A stretch of DNA of 64,000 nucleotides from Amphiura filiformis (taxonomy: Eukaryota; Echinodermata; Ophiuroidea; Amphilepidida; Amphiuridae): the NCBI RefSeq assembly GCF_039555335.1, contig NC_092628.1, positions 77,750,713 to 77,814,712 on the forward strand, written 5' to 3'. Every line of letters begins with the position of its first letter. Position 1 is the stretch's first letter. The notes under the pieces are model-generated. The model was not told the DNA's origin. It was given only the letters and a program-made list of their open reading frames with translations, and made no database searches. Below are positions 21,463-35,089 of the stretch, piece by piece. The position numbers and the translations under genes are program-made.

Positions 21463-23900
21463 AACAATACTCTAGAACTTACAGTAAAACAATATCAACA
21501 TCATCACTGCATTGTAAAAACGATTAAGTAGCCGATTAAGTAATACATTTCGCGTACTAAATATCACAGTAAAATAATAGAAGCAATGATACCAATTTTT
21601 TGCCGTATATACTTTGATCAGCTCGTAATCGGCGGGCATTGTAACATCGCGGATTAATATCAAACTATTTTATTTCAAGCATGTACTTGTGACATCTCAC
21701 CAGAAGCATCACAATAATGAACAATATTCCGCTTATTTCTACACTCTCAGTCCTCACTTTCTACAGTCAGCTCATTGACTTTCTACAAGCAATATTATCA
21801 TTCGTTTGCGACCTCGACCTTTGACCTGAAGTAGGAAACTAGTCTTGTTAACATGCATTTGCTTCATCCTCAGTAAAACAATGTTGTAGGATAATGCTTA
21901 AAATTTAAGTTGTGGGTTTGCAGGAGGCTAAAGGGTAGCCTCACTCCCCAATGACTTAATTCATTTAGCTATATATATTCAGTAGTGAACTCTTTGACTT
22001 GACCATGTTAACCCAGGGATGAAATAGCAACCTCCCAGGTAACCTTGTTTCCCTCATAAAGCAGTGCTCAGTTGTGATTGTTTTTTGACCTGGAGGATGA
22101 TGAGTTTTAATGACTTTTGACAGGTGTACCATATAACATGGAACTTGCTTCGTTTCCAAGATAAATTTAACCCAATTCTAATAATTATTATATTGTCCTT
22201 GGACATGGAACAATTGACCAAGAACAATTTTGGTGGTGATGAACTTTCGCATCACAGTATACATGGTATAAGAGAGTGCAATACCACAGTATATTCATGT
22301 GTTTTACTTCCATGGTCTATGTTACTGCAAAATTCTTGATTAATATGTGGTGTTTGTCAGTCATGTTTGACGTTTGGGAGAATGGATAGCTACGGTACTG
22401 TTTTATAGGTAGGTGGGTATTTAGGTTGTGCGTTGGTAGTAGATTGTGTAGGTATAGGTTTAACGGGTATTTCATAGCACAGACCCTCTAGACTTTATGG
22501 TCTATGTTTATAGGTAGGTATATATGGCCTATAGGTAGGAAGGTAACAATGCATCTAGGTTAGGTACTACTAGATGGTAGTTGCTGTTGGAGCAGCGGTG
22601 TAAATTAAGGGCCAGTGCTGACTTGGACTGATTGGATCAGATCGTTTCATATAACCGAGTATAGGCCTACTGCAATATGAGTTCCTGTAGAGTAGTATGT
22701 TCTTTGTATTTATTTTTTGATATATTTCATTCAGTTTGGGTATTCCAAGGCCAAGCTCTCCCTTTTAAAGGGATTTTTATTTACTCAGTGAATATGAATT
22801 GGTTTTTCTGGTTTTTCTTATTGTTCAGATGCTAAATTGTATTTGACGTGAACACGTGAAAAATATGTGATGCACAAGGAAAGGTGAAAAGTAGCGCCCT
22901 CCATAAATCATAAAAGGCTATTTGCATTTAAACAAATCAAATTTGATATTAATGCCAGCTACAGTAATTGTACTAAGAGAGCCAATGAGCAGTTGTCAGT
23001 TTTTGTTAAGCATGTGTACCTGACTATCTGAGTTGCCAGATGCGTTATGAATAGTTGAGATGGAAACATCATTTAAGGAGAGACCGGGACCATTGAAATA
23101 AACCGCTAAAACTTACAGGCGATGTAAATGAAGATTTTTCTCTTTCTTGTTAAATACTTGATAAAATAAATTGGACGCACAGTACGATTATTGCTTCAAT
23201 TATTAGGTTTCCACACTGATCTTGAAATCTGAATTACAAAATAAAAATTTTGTGATAGAAAATAAAGGTTAAGGAATCAACATTTGGAAGCCCCACACTG
23301 TGCCAGTGATAGGTATACAAAAAGGGGATGTATGAAATAGATGCAAGGGTAATGTATATCGATATGTGAAGTTGATGCAATAGGAACACCCAGCTACCAT
23401 TTTCGTGTACGCTGGATAGAGCAACAGCGTATACACAAATAATACAGCATTCATTTAGACGATCTATAAGTGTGTATATTGGGTCTGCACCTTCTTAAAT
23501 CAAAATATCATCAATAATCAGAGTTGTTACTGCATTAAAAAGTAAAACAGAAAACCAAAAAAAACAAAAACCAGCCACTACATTTACGCTCTGTGATTGT
23601 TACATACCTAGTGTTGCACCTTGAATGAGATATTATGATATTATAACCATCAAAAGCTTGGTCTGGCATGAAGTAATTATTTGTTTCACTAGAGCTTTGT
23701 CCTCTTAAATATTCTCATCTATTGATAGCTAATTTTGATTAAAATTTATACTAGAACTAGTCCCAATCGCAAATCACGACAGTCACGGTCGCGGTCAATC
23801 AGTGCCCTTCATTTGGCTGCCTTATTGAGCTATGGGTATCAAAGATCACCGAGTCATTCCATAATCGGTAGCCCTATTTGGTTGCTCTATTTGGGCAATA
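21463..23900. other. Intergenic between GPCR and gene B
   Basis: No gene is recognised. TAGG-rich low-complexity sequence (gtaggtaggtgggt type) occurs between about 22405 and 22565. Confidence 0.35.
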
Positions 23901-24076
23901 CGCAGTAGCTTAGACGGGATTTTGGTGTGAGGGGGAAAGCCAAATTTTCGTCCCCATTTGTCATTGTTTTGTCCCATTTTTATTAATTTTAAAGACACAT
24001 TACTCTTCGCCGCCCGTATTTTATCCCAGACAAATTTCGGAGGTGGGAGCGCTGTGCCCCCTGGCTACGCCACTGG
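23901..24076 (-). repeat. MITE family 3 (CAGTGGCGTAGCNAGG ends)
   Basis: It ends in cctggctacgccactgg. The interior (gtccccatttgtcattgttt, cgcccgtattttatccca) is the reverse complement of 42321-42479. It lies 49 bases beyond the stop codon side of gene B. Confidence 0.7.
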
Positions 24077-24124
24077 CTAATGTGGCTATACGAGTAAGGA
24101 AACGTCAATATTATACTTTTATTA

Positions 24125-27100
24125 TTATAACCAACGTTCTGTGGATAATTTCCAAGTGTTGTTTAAAAAATCAATTTCATACTCAAACTCCTGCTTGCTT
24201 CCAATAGTAATTGTTACTAATAACGTAACAGTAATAACAACTGTAGTAATGGAAAATATTAACATCATATATCTATCGACGACGAGCGACACTAATTTCC
24301 AATCATGGCGATTCTGATTCTCTTCCTCAATCTGGACGTCAAAACTTTTGGATTGGAGTTTTGATCCATCATTGATATCCTCATCAGCAAAAGTGGACAT
24401 GTGCACCACTGGAGCGATCAAATTATGCAGATAATGCGTAGATGAGATTGTAGCTGTTTCCCTCTTCGCAGACTTCGTCTCATGATGACGCTGACTTGTC
24501 TTGATAGCATTCATACATACAAGACGTGGTAATATTTGTAGCACTATCCAATGAACCCAACTTGGAATAGGTTTGTGTGCGATACTACTCATGTGAATAA
24601 CAATAACGGTTGCAATAACAGATGCACTCACTGTTGCTATCATTGAAAAAAAGTACGAGCCTGTATATAGGAAAATAAACATTGCGAATGACATAATATG
24701 TATGCTCTAAGAATATTACTTTATGATTAGAATTGTGTCCTATTGTTCTAGACATATTTTTGCAAATGATATCATTTACATTTTACCCTCTTATAATTTG
24801 ACACTTTAAAGCGTCTTTTGCTCGCAAATCTCAAGACATCTACTCCTAATTTGACAAAGAACAAATAAATATTTCACAAAGAATTTGCAAATTTAAATTT
24901 AATAAATGATATTCTCGTGGTATAATTTAACGCAGCTTTACGATACACTATTAAAACATACTTTACTTAGACGTATATATAATGTCGAAACAATCTGGAG
25001 ACAATATATTGTCCTGTTGTTTCTTCATAGGTTAAGAAATAAGTTGATAGACTATGAAGGGGTGGCTATTACGAAGAAATTAGGGCTTGAATATACTTAC
25101 CAATAATAGGCGATTCTGAACCATTTGGAGGCATATTATCAGAAATGATCTGCTGAAATACAACTAGTGCCAGCAGATTGGTGACAGACAGCGTCACCTT
25201 TTCCCCGCACTCCGGTGGAAGGTAAAATGCCATTAGTGAAAGTACCGAGATGAGAGAGACTGGGATGATCAGATTTAGAAGGTAAAAGTCTGGTTGACGT
25301 TTAAATATCAACCGGTATTGGACTTCGTAGAAAGGAAATTCGCAACATGAAAAATATGTCGTCATTGGCTTCATATCAACAGCGACCATATCCCATACAC
25401 CATTCGCCAAGTATCTGGAATGACGAAAGAACGGAGGTTTTTCAGGGTTAAATGAAAATGAATTTTGAGACTTGCAATTCGTTGAATTATGCAAATATTT
25501 TATGTGCAAATATCTTTATTTTAAGCACCAACCGAGACCCTAGCAAATGAAATGACCTTGCCTGAAGTTTTGTATTTTGGAAGTTCATCGTAAATAACTT
25601 CAGTTTTAAAATCAGTTTTATGAATATTTTTAAGCTTACCTGTTTTGATTAGCGTCTTCTCCAGACTCTGGTATTAGCTCAAGCTCTTTACCAGTATACC
25701 CAAATGAGCCAAATGTCATATCACACACCTGAATATCATAGGGAAACCACATGACTCTTATAGGACAGCCACTGACAAGGAAGATAGGGACAAGCCACGT
25801 GATCTGACCTGTTGAAGTGATGTTTACTACAGTGTCTGGTTTGAATCGTTGAAAGAATAAGTCAACGCTGGAAAAACAAAAAACAAAACAAAACGAAAAT
25901 ATATAATTTATCATACATTTTGAGCTCGGTTAATGAGTTAGAGGGTCACTTCCGGTTAAAGGTCAACTGAGGTGAAAATCTTAAAACAACCTTCAAATTC
26001 AACAAACAAATTGTCAAATTGCTCATCTTTGCACATAGATTACCAATATGGTTAAATATTTCCAACATCTGCATTCAGTTTTGAGTTATAAGCTTTTGTT
26101 TCAATCCGAGCTCAAGAAGACCGTAAGTCCAAAAATGATAAATCGATCAATATCGATCATTATTACAGATAATTACTTGGTTGATATACAAAATGATTGT
26201 TCTTGCCTATACCCATGTACCCGAGAAGTATCAATATTATGGCTTTTTTGGTTTCCAAAATATCTTATTTAAAAAGTTTAAACGATCATATATCAAAATG
26301 CCAAATATGGACTTTGCGCTTAGGTCTTCAATTAGTGGCTAGTTCATGATAGATTTTAAAACCCTAAGTTACCATGGTTACGTGTTTCTGTTAAATTCTT
26401 GTTAAACCCAATAGATCGTAATTATTACAAGCTGTATCAAAATGATTGATATTCATCAGATTTCATTGAAAATGGATGAGTTTATTGCATCAAAATAAGA
26501 TCCAAATAATTTGTAGAGTAATTGTGTAACAAGTCATAAGCTATACATTCTGGATATTTCAAAAGTATTAAATGTTGCATTTGGAAGAGGTAGGCTTTTA
26601 ATAAACATCAAAATTGATGAGTACCAATCATTTTGATACAGCTTGTACCTGATTGAACAAATTCAGCTTGTACCTGTAACTAAGTCTGTGATAATGGTTT
26701 TAAGTGAAAGACTGAGCCGATTTTGACGTTCCAATACTCTAGATTCAGAAAAGCTCATGTCATACATTAAATAACTACAGCACTATAATTGATTGCCAAA
26801 ATATATAACGTCCCAATTTCAATCTGCCAAGATAATGAGCTACCTTGAAAGAGAAAACAATTATTGCCAATAAACATACTACTAAAAGCACATTAATGCG
26901 TACATGGTAAGTAATATGTGACAAAACAAATTGATAGCAAATGGACCCAACGTAATCATGGTAATCTGACTTGTATAGTAATGGCGTCGAGAAAGGTCCT
27001 AACAATATAAACCGCATTTTGCGATGGTACAACAAAACCATGTAAAATTTTCAGATATGTTTACTGAATAAAAGAAACATAATGAGATAATATCTATTTA

Positions 27101-30100
27101 TCAGAGAAAACGCCAGTGGTGTAGCCAGGGGAGGTGCCCCGCTCATCATTGCCGTCGGTACATGGCGGGCCTTGGCGAAAAATTTTCTGGGTCAACAATA
27201 GACAAAAAAGTTAATAGTATATAAACGTGCCTTGAACAGTTTTGTCTAACAACCCACAAGTTTGTGCCACGGTTCCAAAAACCTGGCTACGCCACTGGAA
27301 AATCCAATGGATCCATGTTATGGCTGGGCCTATTCAAATGCCCGCCAAATGTGGTATTAACCATTTGTTGTGTTACATTTACAATCTTCAATTGGTCTAT
27401 TACCAGAAAGGCTAATTGCCACTTAGTCTAATAATCATATAGTCTAATGTCCATTTAGTCTAATATTGTTTGGTCTAATAACCAATATGTCTACTAGTAC
27501 TAACCATATAGTCTACTAACCGTTTGGTCTAATATTTCTTTAATAACCATTTGGTCTAATAACCATTTGGTCTAATAACCATTAGGTCTAATACTCGTAT
27601 GGTCTAATAACCAGTTAGTCTAATACCATTTCGTCTATTTATTAATAAACTAAATGCTTGTAAGACTAAATGGTGTGTATACCAAATGGGTATTAGACCA
27701 AATGGTTATTCGACCTATTGGTTATAGACCAAATGAGTATTAGACTAAATGGTTGTTAGACTAAATCGTTTTAGACTTATTGGCTATTAGACTAAATGAT
27801 TATCGGACAAAATGGTTATTGGACCAAATGGTTAAAGGACCAAATGATTATTGGACGTAGTGGATATAGACCTAATGGGTTTAGACGAAATTGATGTAGA
27901 CGAAATGGATATTAGACCAAATTGTATTAGACCAAATGCCAAATCCCTCAGGACACTGTATAGGACTTTATGGTAACTTTTCATTGCACGGTACGTAGGC
28001 CGGTGTACGGGTCACCGAGCCGCCATTTTGTGACTCATAAGAGATACCAAATGGCAGATCGGTTATCATAAGAGATACTACATGGCAGGTCGGTAAACAT
28101 GGTAAACCGTACAAGCTCGTACACCAGTCCTCAAATTCGGTATAGATAGTTTGTATGGAGTGTCTTATCTCGTTGTCTCTAAGAAAAATTATATTTGTTG
28201 ACAATAATTTTTCACAAATCTACGCGTTACTTTTGGGGGGGGGGGGGTACCAATACATGACACGAAACTTACTTTTCATAAAATGTAATGTCTGGTTTCC
28301 ATACCAAGTCTGAAGGCAGATAAATGTGACCAGTTCCATTATAGTTCGCCGGATCCCATATGAGAAACTCATCTGTCCATATCTGATGTTAAACAAAAAA
28401 TTAGAAAACGTTGTCATCAGTCATGTTTACGGACAATCCCTTCGCATAATAATAATTTATTTTTGAGAGTCTAGTAGTCAAATTCTATTTAGGTAACTTA
28501 CCTGGGATTCATCCATTAGCAAACACTCAAAGTAAACAAAAACAAGCATCAATTAGAATCCTCCTTTATTCCTTTCAATAAGACAATATCTCAATTGAAA
28601 TAGCTGGTACTTACCAGTTTTAACCAGCAATCCATTATAAAATATTGACTTTTCATATTCTGCACGAACACAAAAACACAGATAATTGTAACCATTAGAA
28701 TTAAAAGTACATGTATAGAATTATAGTATTGTAATGTATTGTAGCCTGAACACAACAGCTAGAATATTAATCGATTATAGTAAAAATCATATCTTTCCAG
28801 ATAAATAATAGCTGCGAATACGAGATCATGTCAGATAAACACCAAGTTATATCAGTATTTAGTTTATGCAAAGTATAAGCTAGTATATTAACATATTTGT
28901 TTCAAAATGGTTTTTTTTTCGTTTAAAGGAGGATGGCTTGATTGTATCACCTGCTATCTCCACTTTGGTTGAATGGCCTTAAGCCTCACACGGTCCTGGT
29001 GTTTCAGCCTAGCATTTTAATCTCTTATCAAATGGGAGCCAAAATGTGAATTTAAGGGCCCATAGAATACTGTGTGAATAATAAAGTGTGTTTTTCACAG
29101 GGGCGAAGCAAGAGCATCGGGACCAAGGAGCAGTGCGGGCACTTTTAATATCTCCCTTATTCCCGTTATTTGATTATAGTTTTAGTCTGGGGTCCCTGAA
29201 CCATCGTGGCCCTTCAACTCTGTCCACCCGCTTGCTACGCACGGTGGCTCAGTGGTTACGGCCTTGGACTCATAATCTGAGAGCTTGCTCGACGTGCGTG
29301 GTTCGATTCCCCGTCCCACCACCGTGTTGCGCCCTTGGGCAAGGCGCTTTGCCTCGCTTGCCTCACCCCACCCAGGTGCAATGGGAAGCTGTTAGGGGTA
29401 GTCACAGTCGTTGTACTGATGGACCCTGCGCCACTTGTAGGCTGCAAACGTGGTTCCGACATATTCTAATGACGGCGGAATAAATGTAAAGCGCTTAGAG
29501 GCTGTTTACGGCATAAAGCGCTATATAAATGTCTACATTTTTTTAATTTTTACGCCCCTGGTTGTCCCACTTCAGAAATATTATTTTTGGCGTCGCAAAA
29601 TCACGTCAAACAAAACACCTTTTGGCCCTTATATATCACAATGTCAATGAGAACAATATGGGCTTTTCATTGATAGCAAAATGTAAATTTTGACGAAAGA
29701 AAAAAGAAAAAGAAAAAAAAATCAATCATGCAATAGTAAAAGCCTACCATTTCGACAAGATTATTGAACAGAGGACGAACTGTAACCTTCGTTAGCGTAG
29801 AGGTGTCTTTCACTGGTCTGATGACCACGTTGCCATAATTCTGTATCAGATGATCCCTTAACTGCTTATGATATGAGCCCTCACAATCTAAAAATTAAAA
29901 TAAATTTAGATCATGATAACATTGATACAAATATCAGAAGTTGTTTATACTAACATCACAATCAATACTTCATGCCGAGAGCCAAATATCATTATGTGTG
30001 ATAAGTGCAGATTGATATGTTTTCACACGAGGACACGAATACAAACGCACAAACAAATACGGCGCCATGGTATTATTGACAGTGAGTCCTAATTTCGACA

Positions 30101-33100
30101 TTACTATTGCTAAAAGTCTTTCCCATATCAAATTTGAAAAACAAATCACTGCTCAGTGCCTGATGGGATCACAGTAGTTTGACCCATTTCTGGAGGACGT
30201 GACCTTTATCACTATTTTCAAGAAGTACGATTCGCTAAGCTTAAGACAACTGTATGTTGTGACCTCAATCCAAGGGCCGAGTAAGAATTAAGTGTGAATT
30301 CATACCGATCGATAGCTTGCCTCACTTTGTAGATCGCAAACCAACAGAATGCGTCATAGGTTTGCGTTGCTAATAAGCAAACAATGAATTTAATCTCGTC
30401 CCCCTTACTGAAGCTTTGATTCATCTATACACATTCAAACTTATCACGTAAAAGAAAATAGGTTACATGGGTTAGCTAATAATTATATACATGCGCTCAT
30501 GTCTCGTCTCAAAAATATAACAAATTATGACACATCCACCTGAGTATATAATTGACAATCAAATAATTTAAGTCAACGCTTTGTCGTATCTACCGACAGA
30601 GGAATAATATATCTATTTGATAATGACAAATAGTGCACTTTACCCGGTGACTCTTATGAGATGGATTGTTCCTTCACCTTAATGCCTTCCCATGATTGAT
30701 GACGAAAAAGCTTTTCTTTTAGAATTCGTATGTTTAAACTGATATTCTACGCAAATGCAAATGACTGTTCTGCAACTGTTTTCAATTGTCGTGATTAAAA
30801 AAAAATTTTACCAATATTGTTTCAATATTCAACTTGCTTATACGAATTTCAGTTTGTAAGAATAACAAAATGACCGCTTTTCAAGGAAGACCGCTTTTCT
30901 AAGGAAGGCCTCCTTTCACGATTTTATCAAAAAGCTGTCTTGATGTGATGTTTGAGGTAGATGTGTAAAAGCAGTTGTTTTTTCCATCAAGAATCAATAA
31001 ACATTTTTTCAGCATGTTTACAGCCCATATGATATTTCATTATAAGACAAAAGTATGACCAAATAGTACATGAAGTACTATTTTGGTCGGCACAGTAGAT
31101 GCACTCGTGTAATAATTATTACTTGCCGCCTATGACAAGCAGTAAACGCATCATTTTGTTCTAATGATCGAAATTCGTGGTGTTACCTTCGTTCATTCTA
31201 AGGACAATATCTTCAAAATGTAACGACAAATTCTAACAAAACCAACACATCAAGTATTCGGTATAATTTAACTTTTCAAATGAAGTTGATATTATACTTT
31301 CAATATTGTTTTGGAAATGACTTTATAGGCGCTACCGCCCCAAAAGCAACACATTTTGATGTATAGTAGGCCTACCATTTTTCACATTTTCCACCCTTTT
31401 TTCTTTACTAATTATTTATGCCGCCCCTTCTTCTTCCGCCGTCCCTCTTTTTGCCGCCCCTTCTTCTTTCCGCCGCCCCCTGCTTTGACCCCGGGGGGCT
31501 TCCCCCCAACCCCCCTCCCCCCAAAATACGCCCATGAATCTGGTTAATCTTCTTTAAAGAAGCAAGGGAAACCCCTTTCATTTTTTGTGATTAAAAATCA
31601 AGAATCAGCTATAGTATCATAAACTGACCTCAAAGAAAACTTTGTTGCCAAAATTGCTCAGTAAAGAGTTGTGGTCATACAGAGGTCAAATAAGGATTCT
31701 GAAAAAGTATGGTTTTACCTATATGAGATGTACGGTTCTCAAGTTATAAGCAAAAATGATCAAAGGTCGCATTTTCTAACAAATGATCTCTAATTGTATG
31801 ATTTTTGATACAATTTCAATTTCCATAAAGAATAGTTTGAATCACCTGACCTAGGAGTAGTTTAATGCACCCTACAGTGGTTGTTACATAGGTATCTGGG
31901 TAAAAAGATATGACCTTTGACCTTTTCACTTATACCTCGAGAACTATTATATACGATGCAGATTGTGGTATATTTATATAATAAAGAACGTTCGTGCAGT
32001 GTCTTAATTTCATCCATCGAAGTGAATTCCAACCTACCCACAATTACAAGTGGCGCGCCCGGGCGTGCGAAATTCCCGGTGAAATTTCGATAAAGTGATA
32101 ACCAGAAATCGATTGGTTTTTTAACGATTTCTTCGGAAATACATGGACGGACTTTTAAATGTATATTTGATAATGACTTATGGTATTATCCTGAACCGTA
32201 CGTATATGACGAGTCGCTCTCAAAGAAGTTCACATTATTCTATATTTGATATTTTATATTTTGATGAAATTATTGATGAGACAGTAGTAACACAATTTGA
32301 GACTATTTTCATCGGGATCAGAAAATTCTTTCTGTTTTACCCTTGTGGATCTTCAAAATCGTTATGTTTGAATTTTCCAACTGAAGAAACATAAAATCTC
32401 GAACTGGCAAAGCCATTACCAAATAGCTGCACTATTATAACTTGAGTTTATAAGACCAATCGTACCACGCCCCAAAAATACACTTTGGAATTCAATCATG
32501 TTTCACCGTTGTTCATAACCGATTTAACAACGATCTACACATTATGGTTCGCATGGCAATAAAACATCATGATTTTGCACATTATTCATGAAAATTACTC
32601 CAATTCAAGACAACCCTTAATCAGGTGAGGTGACATCCTTACAATGTCCCAGAATCTTCAATATATTTTCCGTAAATGTCAACTTGAATTGTAATTCACT
32701 TTATGGTGCTCATGGTGCTTATCTGTGCTCGGTCATAGGTATACATATGGAAAGGTTTGTATACAAAAAACCGATTCTCTTATAAACCATCATGCGCACA
32801 GTTTCCACCTCGATACACCTGAGCACACATTTTCGTCCAAGAGCTTCCAAGCAGAGACCAACAAGCAGTGAATGTCTCCACCACAGTCTTTGATTACACT
32901 ACACGGTTAAGTGCATAACAATGTAAGAGCTGTGGAGCTTCTAGCTGAAACATGGGTCTCTTTGATTGTTTTTTGTCGAAACCTCAAGTGTTCCCTTCAT
33001 CCAATCAGAATCTTTTTTTTTATATCAAACGAAAGCCAATACTTCTTCCTAAAAACCCTTTTCGTCACTAGGTCAACAGATAACGCAATTCAGTGTTATA

Positions 33101-33577
33101 GCAAGGCGAATGTGGAAAATCTGTGAAAACTACCTATCCGAGCACATTTTTTGACCAAAATGTAGGTTTTAAAAGTTAATACTTCAAGTGTTCCTTACAA
33201 TATTTTTCAAATTTTATGCCATTAAATGAAAAAGCATACTTATATTGCCCATATGCTAGCGTCACTAGAATGAGCAATGGTCAATTCTTTTAAATTGCAA
33301 ATCTTGTGCAAAAAGTTACTATTTTTGCCTGGTTTGTCATACGGTTGTAAATTAAATGAACTATGACTTTTAAAAAAGAGCGCTTACAAATTGATATGCA
33401 GGACAGAATTGAAGCGAGACATAAGATTCACAAGAAGTCAGCATATACATGTAAATTATGAACAACCCCTTCCACATTTTATTGTTAAAATACTGGAAAC
33501 AATATTATTAAAAACTTACCTTTAAAATGAGCCCAAACCAGAAATGCCCATTTAAGTATCGATGAAATGGTTTTCAT
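24125..33577 (-). CDS. nAChR alpha-like subunit (gene B)
   Basis: Coding exons in gene order are 33520-33577, 29748-29887, 28615-28659, 28273-28382, 25640-25867, 25101-25414 and 24125-24660, giving 476 residues and TAA. The start MKTISSILKWAFLVWAH is a good signal peptide. The protein has a loop D tryptophan (MDCWLKL), WKPDITFYE (loop A), a Cys-loop with 13 residues between cysteines, vicinal Cys-Cys (YFSCCEFPFY), M1, M2 with Glu at -1' (GEKVTLSVTNLL), M3, a cytoplasmic loop longer than in C/D, and M4 ending at ERWL. Loop B reads GSFGYTG, so the usual tryptophan is phenylalanine. All junctions are GT-AG. Expected role: a plasma-membrane, cation-conducting pentameric receptor subunit; ligand unproven. 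Confidence 0.9.
26427..26646. repeat. MITE family 4 (ACAAGCTGTATCAAAATGAT ends)
   Basis: About 20-base perfect terminal inverted repeats at both ends. A reverse-oriented copy is at 38735-38959 in gene C. It lies in a gene B intron. Confidence 0.85.
27113..27298. repeat. MITE family 3-like element
   Basis: The left end ccagtggtgtagccagg and the right end cctggctacgccactgg are inverted repeats. The interior differs from the 23901 and 42321 copies. It lies in a gene B intron. Confidence 0.7.
27395..27945. repeat. Degenerate minisatellite arranged as two inverted halves
   Basis: Up to about 27640 the sequence repeats units like ggtctaataaccattt. After it, the reverse complement aaatggttattagacc repeats with variation. 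More than a dozen units per half are visible, so the whole can fold into one imperfect hairpin. Confidence 0.85.
28233..28248. repeat. Homopolymer G run
   Basis: About 14 consecutive G bases, 25 bases outside the 110-nt exon of gene B. It is prone to sequencing and assembly error. Confidence 0.8.
29236..29545 (+). repeat. tRNA-derived SINE
   Basis: The A-box tggctcagtgg (about 29245-29255) and B-box ggttcgattcc (29300-29310) form a tRNA-type promoter. A body with gccttgggcaaggcgctttg and a tail containing gtaaagcgcttagag and aaagcgctatataaatgt follow, a tail type common in animal SINEs. It is in a gene B intron, antisense to the gene. The open frames here are products of the SINE. Confidence 0.85.
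29888..33519. other. Long first intron of gene B
   Basis: The intron runs from the signal-peptide exon to the 140-nt exon. It holds unclassified repeat debris, a C-rich segment at about 31420-31530 and a dispersed repeat at 32780-33095. No nested gene is recognised. Confidence 0.5.
32780..33095 (-). repeat. Dispersed repeat, inverted partner of 7983-8270
   Basis: Contains the reverse complements of the segments listed for 7983-8270 (cgcacagtttccacctcg, gtgttcccttcatccaatca, atatcaaacgaaagcc). Confidence 0.6.
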
Positions 33578-33998
33578 TATGAAGCACCTGAAAGTCAATG
33601 GACATGAAAATAAATAAACACGTGATTTTTTTTTCAATTTGTCAAATTAACGATTTGCTTTAAACTAAAAAGAAACATACGATAAATTAAATTTACTAGT
33701 GGTGAGAGAGCTATGAAATAATTTGCATAATGATAGGAGACACAGAGGAATTAGCGGTGTTCTTTTAAAAGCATCAACAATGATCAACCAGAAAACAAAA
33801 CGCAACAGCATTGTCAAAAACAGAAATCAACCAATAAACAAAAAGAATATAACTATGGAATAACGCTGAAAATAAGGCATACTGAATTTTGTTATAATAC
33901 ATGTAGTTCAGATTGTCTAGTCTTGGAATATTCAAATGGAACAAAAATCAATAGTAGTGAAAATCAGATTTGTTCCTTTAAAAAAGAAGATAGCTTAC

Positions 33999-34035
33999 CT
34001 TTTTGGTTACACATCGCAGATATCATCGTTGACTA
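33999..34035 (-). other. Probable 5' untranslated exon of gene B
   Basis: A consensus donor (AAAAAG/GTAAGC) lies about 410 bases upstream of the acceptor (TTTCAG) at 33588, which opens the signal-peptide exon. Reading through gives stops before the ATG, so this exon would be non-coding. Its upstream limit is a guess. Genes C and D have an equivalent exon further upstream. Confidence 0.45.
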
Positions 34036-34883
34036 TAATTATATGATAGAGTAAGACATTCAACATACAGGTTGATGTTTTCCTGATTTCTTACTACATA
34101 ATAATACATCCACGCTGTGCAATAACAGAACAACATCAATTGTGACTTGGCTTCGATCTTCTTGAAGATTACACTTCCAGCTCCAATGTAAAACTAATGT
34201 AAACATCCGATGATTTGACGTTATTCATGTCGGAATGTCCGTCCTCATATATATGGTGTTCCATTTATGCATTAAAACAACTCTTAATTGCCATCGCAGT
34301 GGTAATCAATATCAATTTACGCGAGCAACGTTCTTCTGTAATGGAATGCGTTACGATACTACCAACTCAAATCGTGGTTTTTTTTTAGTAAGTAAATTCA
34401 AGTTGCAATATATTAACTCCGATGTTTATGTCTACCCGATCTCTCTAGTATTCAGGTTATATCACACGGGATCACATTGCGTCTATATCGCACTGAATAT
34501 ATGGTATAAATAGCGCCTTTTGTTGATACCTAGAGCGGTTCTCCGCACTATGGGGTTCAGCTATTAAACGATCATAGAATATGGAAACTAGTATTTTGAT
34601 AATATCTGGATGAGGTATGGAGCTGGTTTGGGTGGCTACGGGCGTTAAAGCAAGAACCACTAACCGCGAAATGTTAATATCTAACTAGTTTGCCCCGCAG
34701 GGCTGCAAAGAGCCAGTAACCGCGAAATATGGATATCCAACAAGCTTAAACTATAAATTAGCACCCGATAGAGGGTAAGGCCTGAAGAATGAGGAAAATT
34801 ATTTGGTAAAAAGGAAAAATTATGAAATGACGGGCTGTCTCTAAGTACGTTATAGAGACAACACGTCACCCATAAGATCATCT
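34036..34883. other. Intergenic between genes B and C
   Basis: Contains a short near-duplicate phrase (actaaccgcgaaatgttaat at about 34660 and agtaaccgcgaaatatggat at about 34715). No gene or promoter is identified. Confidence 0.35.
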
Positions 34884-35089
34884 TGCTTTCTTGCCCTGCG
34901 AGGCCCTTATATTGAGGTCCCACTTGGCGTGTTTAGTCGTCGTATGGGAGTTGTTGCCCTGCTGCCTTGATGTTTTTTGTTGATACTGAGCCCCAGTATC
35001 AACAAAAACATCAAGGCCGGCGATTCCCATACGACGACTGAACACTCCAAGGGTGACCCCAATATAAGGGCCCACAGGGCAAGAAAGCA
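34884..35089. repeat. Long hairpin-forming inverted repeat
   Basis: The arms of about 95 bases (gctttcttgccctgcgaggc ... gttgatactg and cagtatcaac ... gggcaagaaagc) meet almost without a loop near 34986. Divergence between the arms is small. Confidence 0.85.

Noticed and set aside
29088-29483. 131-residue open frame
   Set aside because: It runs through a tRNA-derived SINE and has no protein family features.
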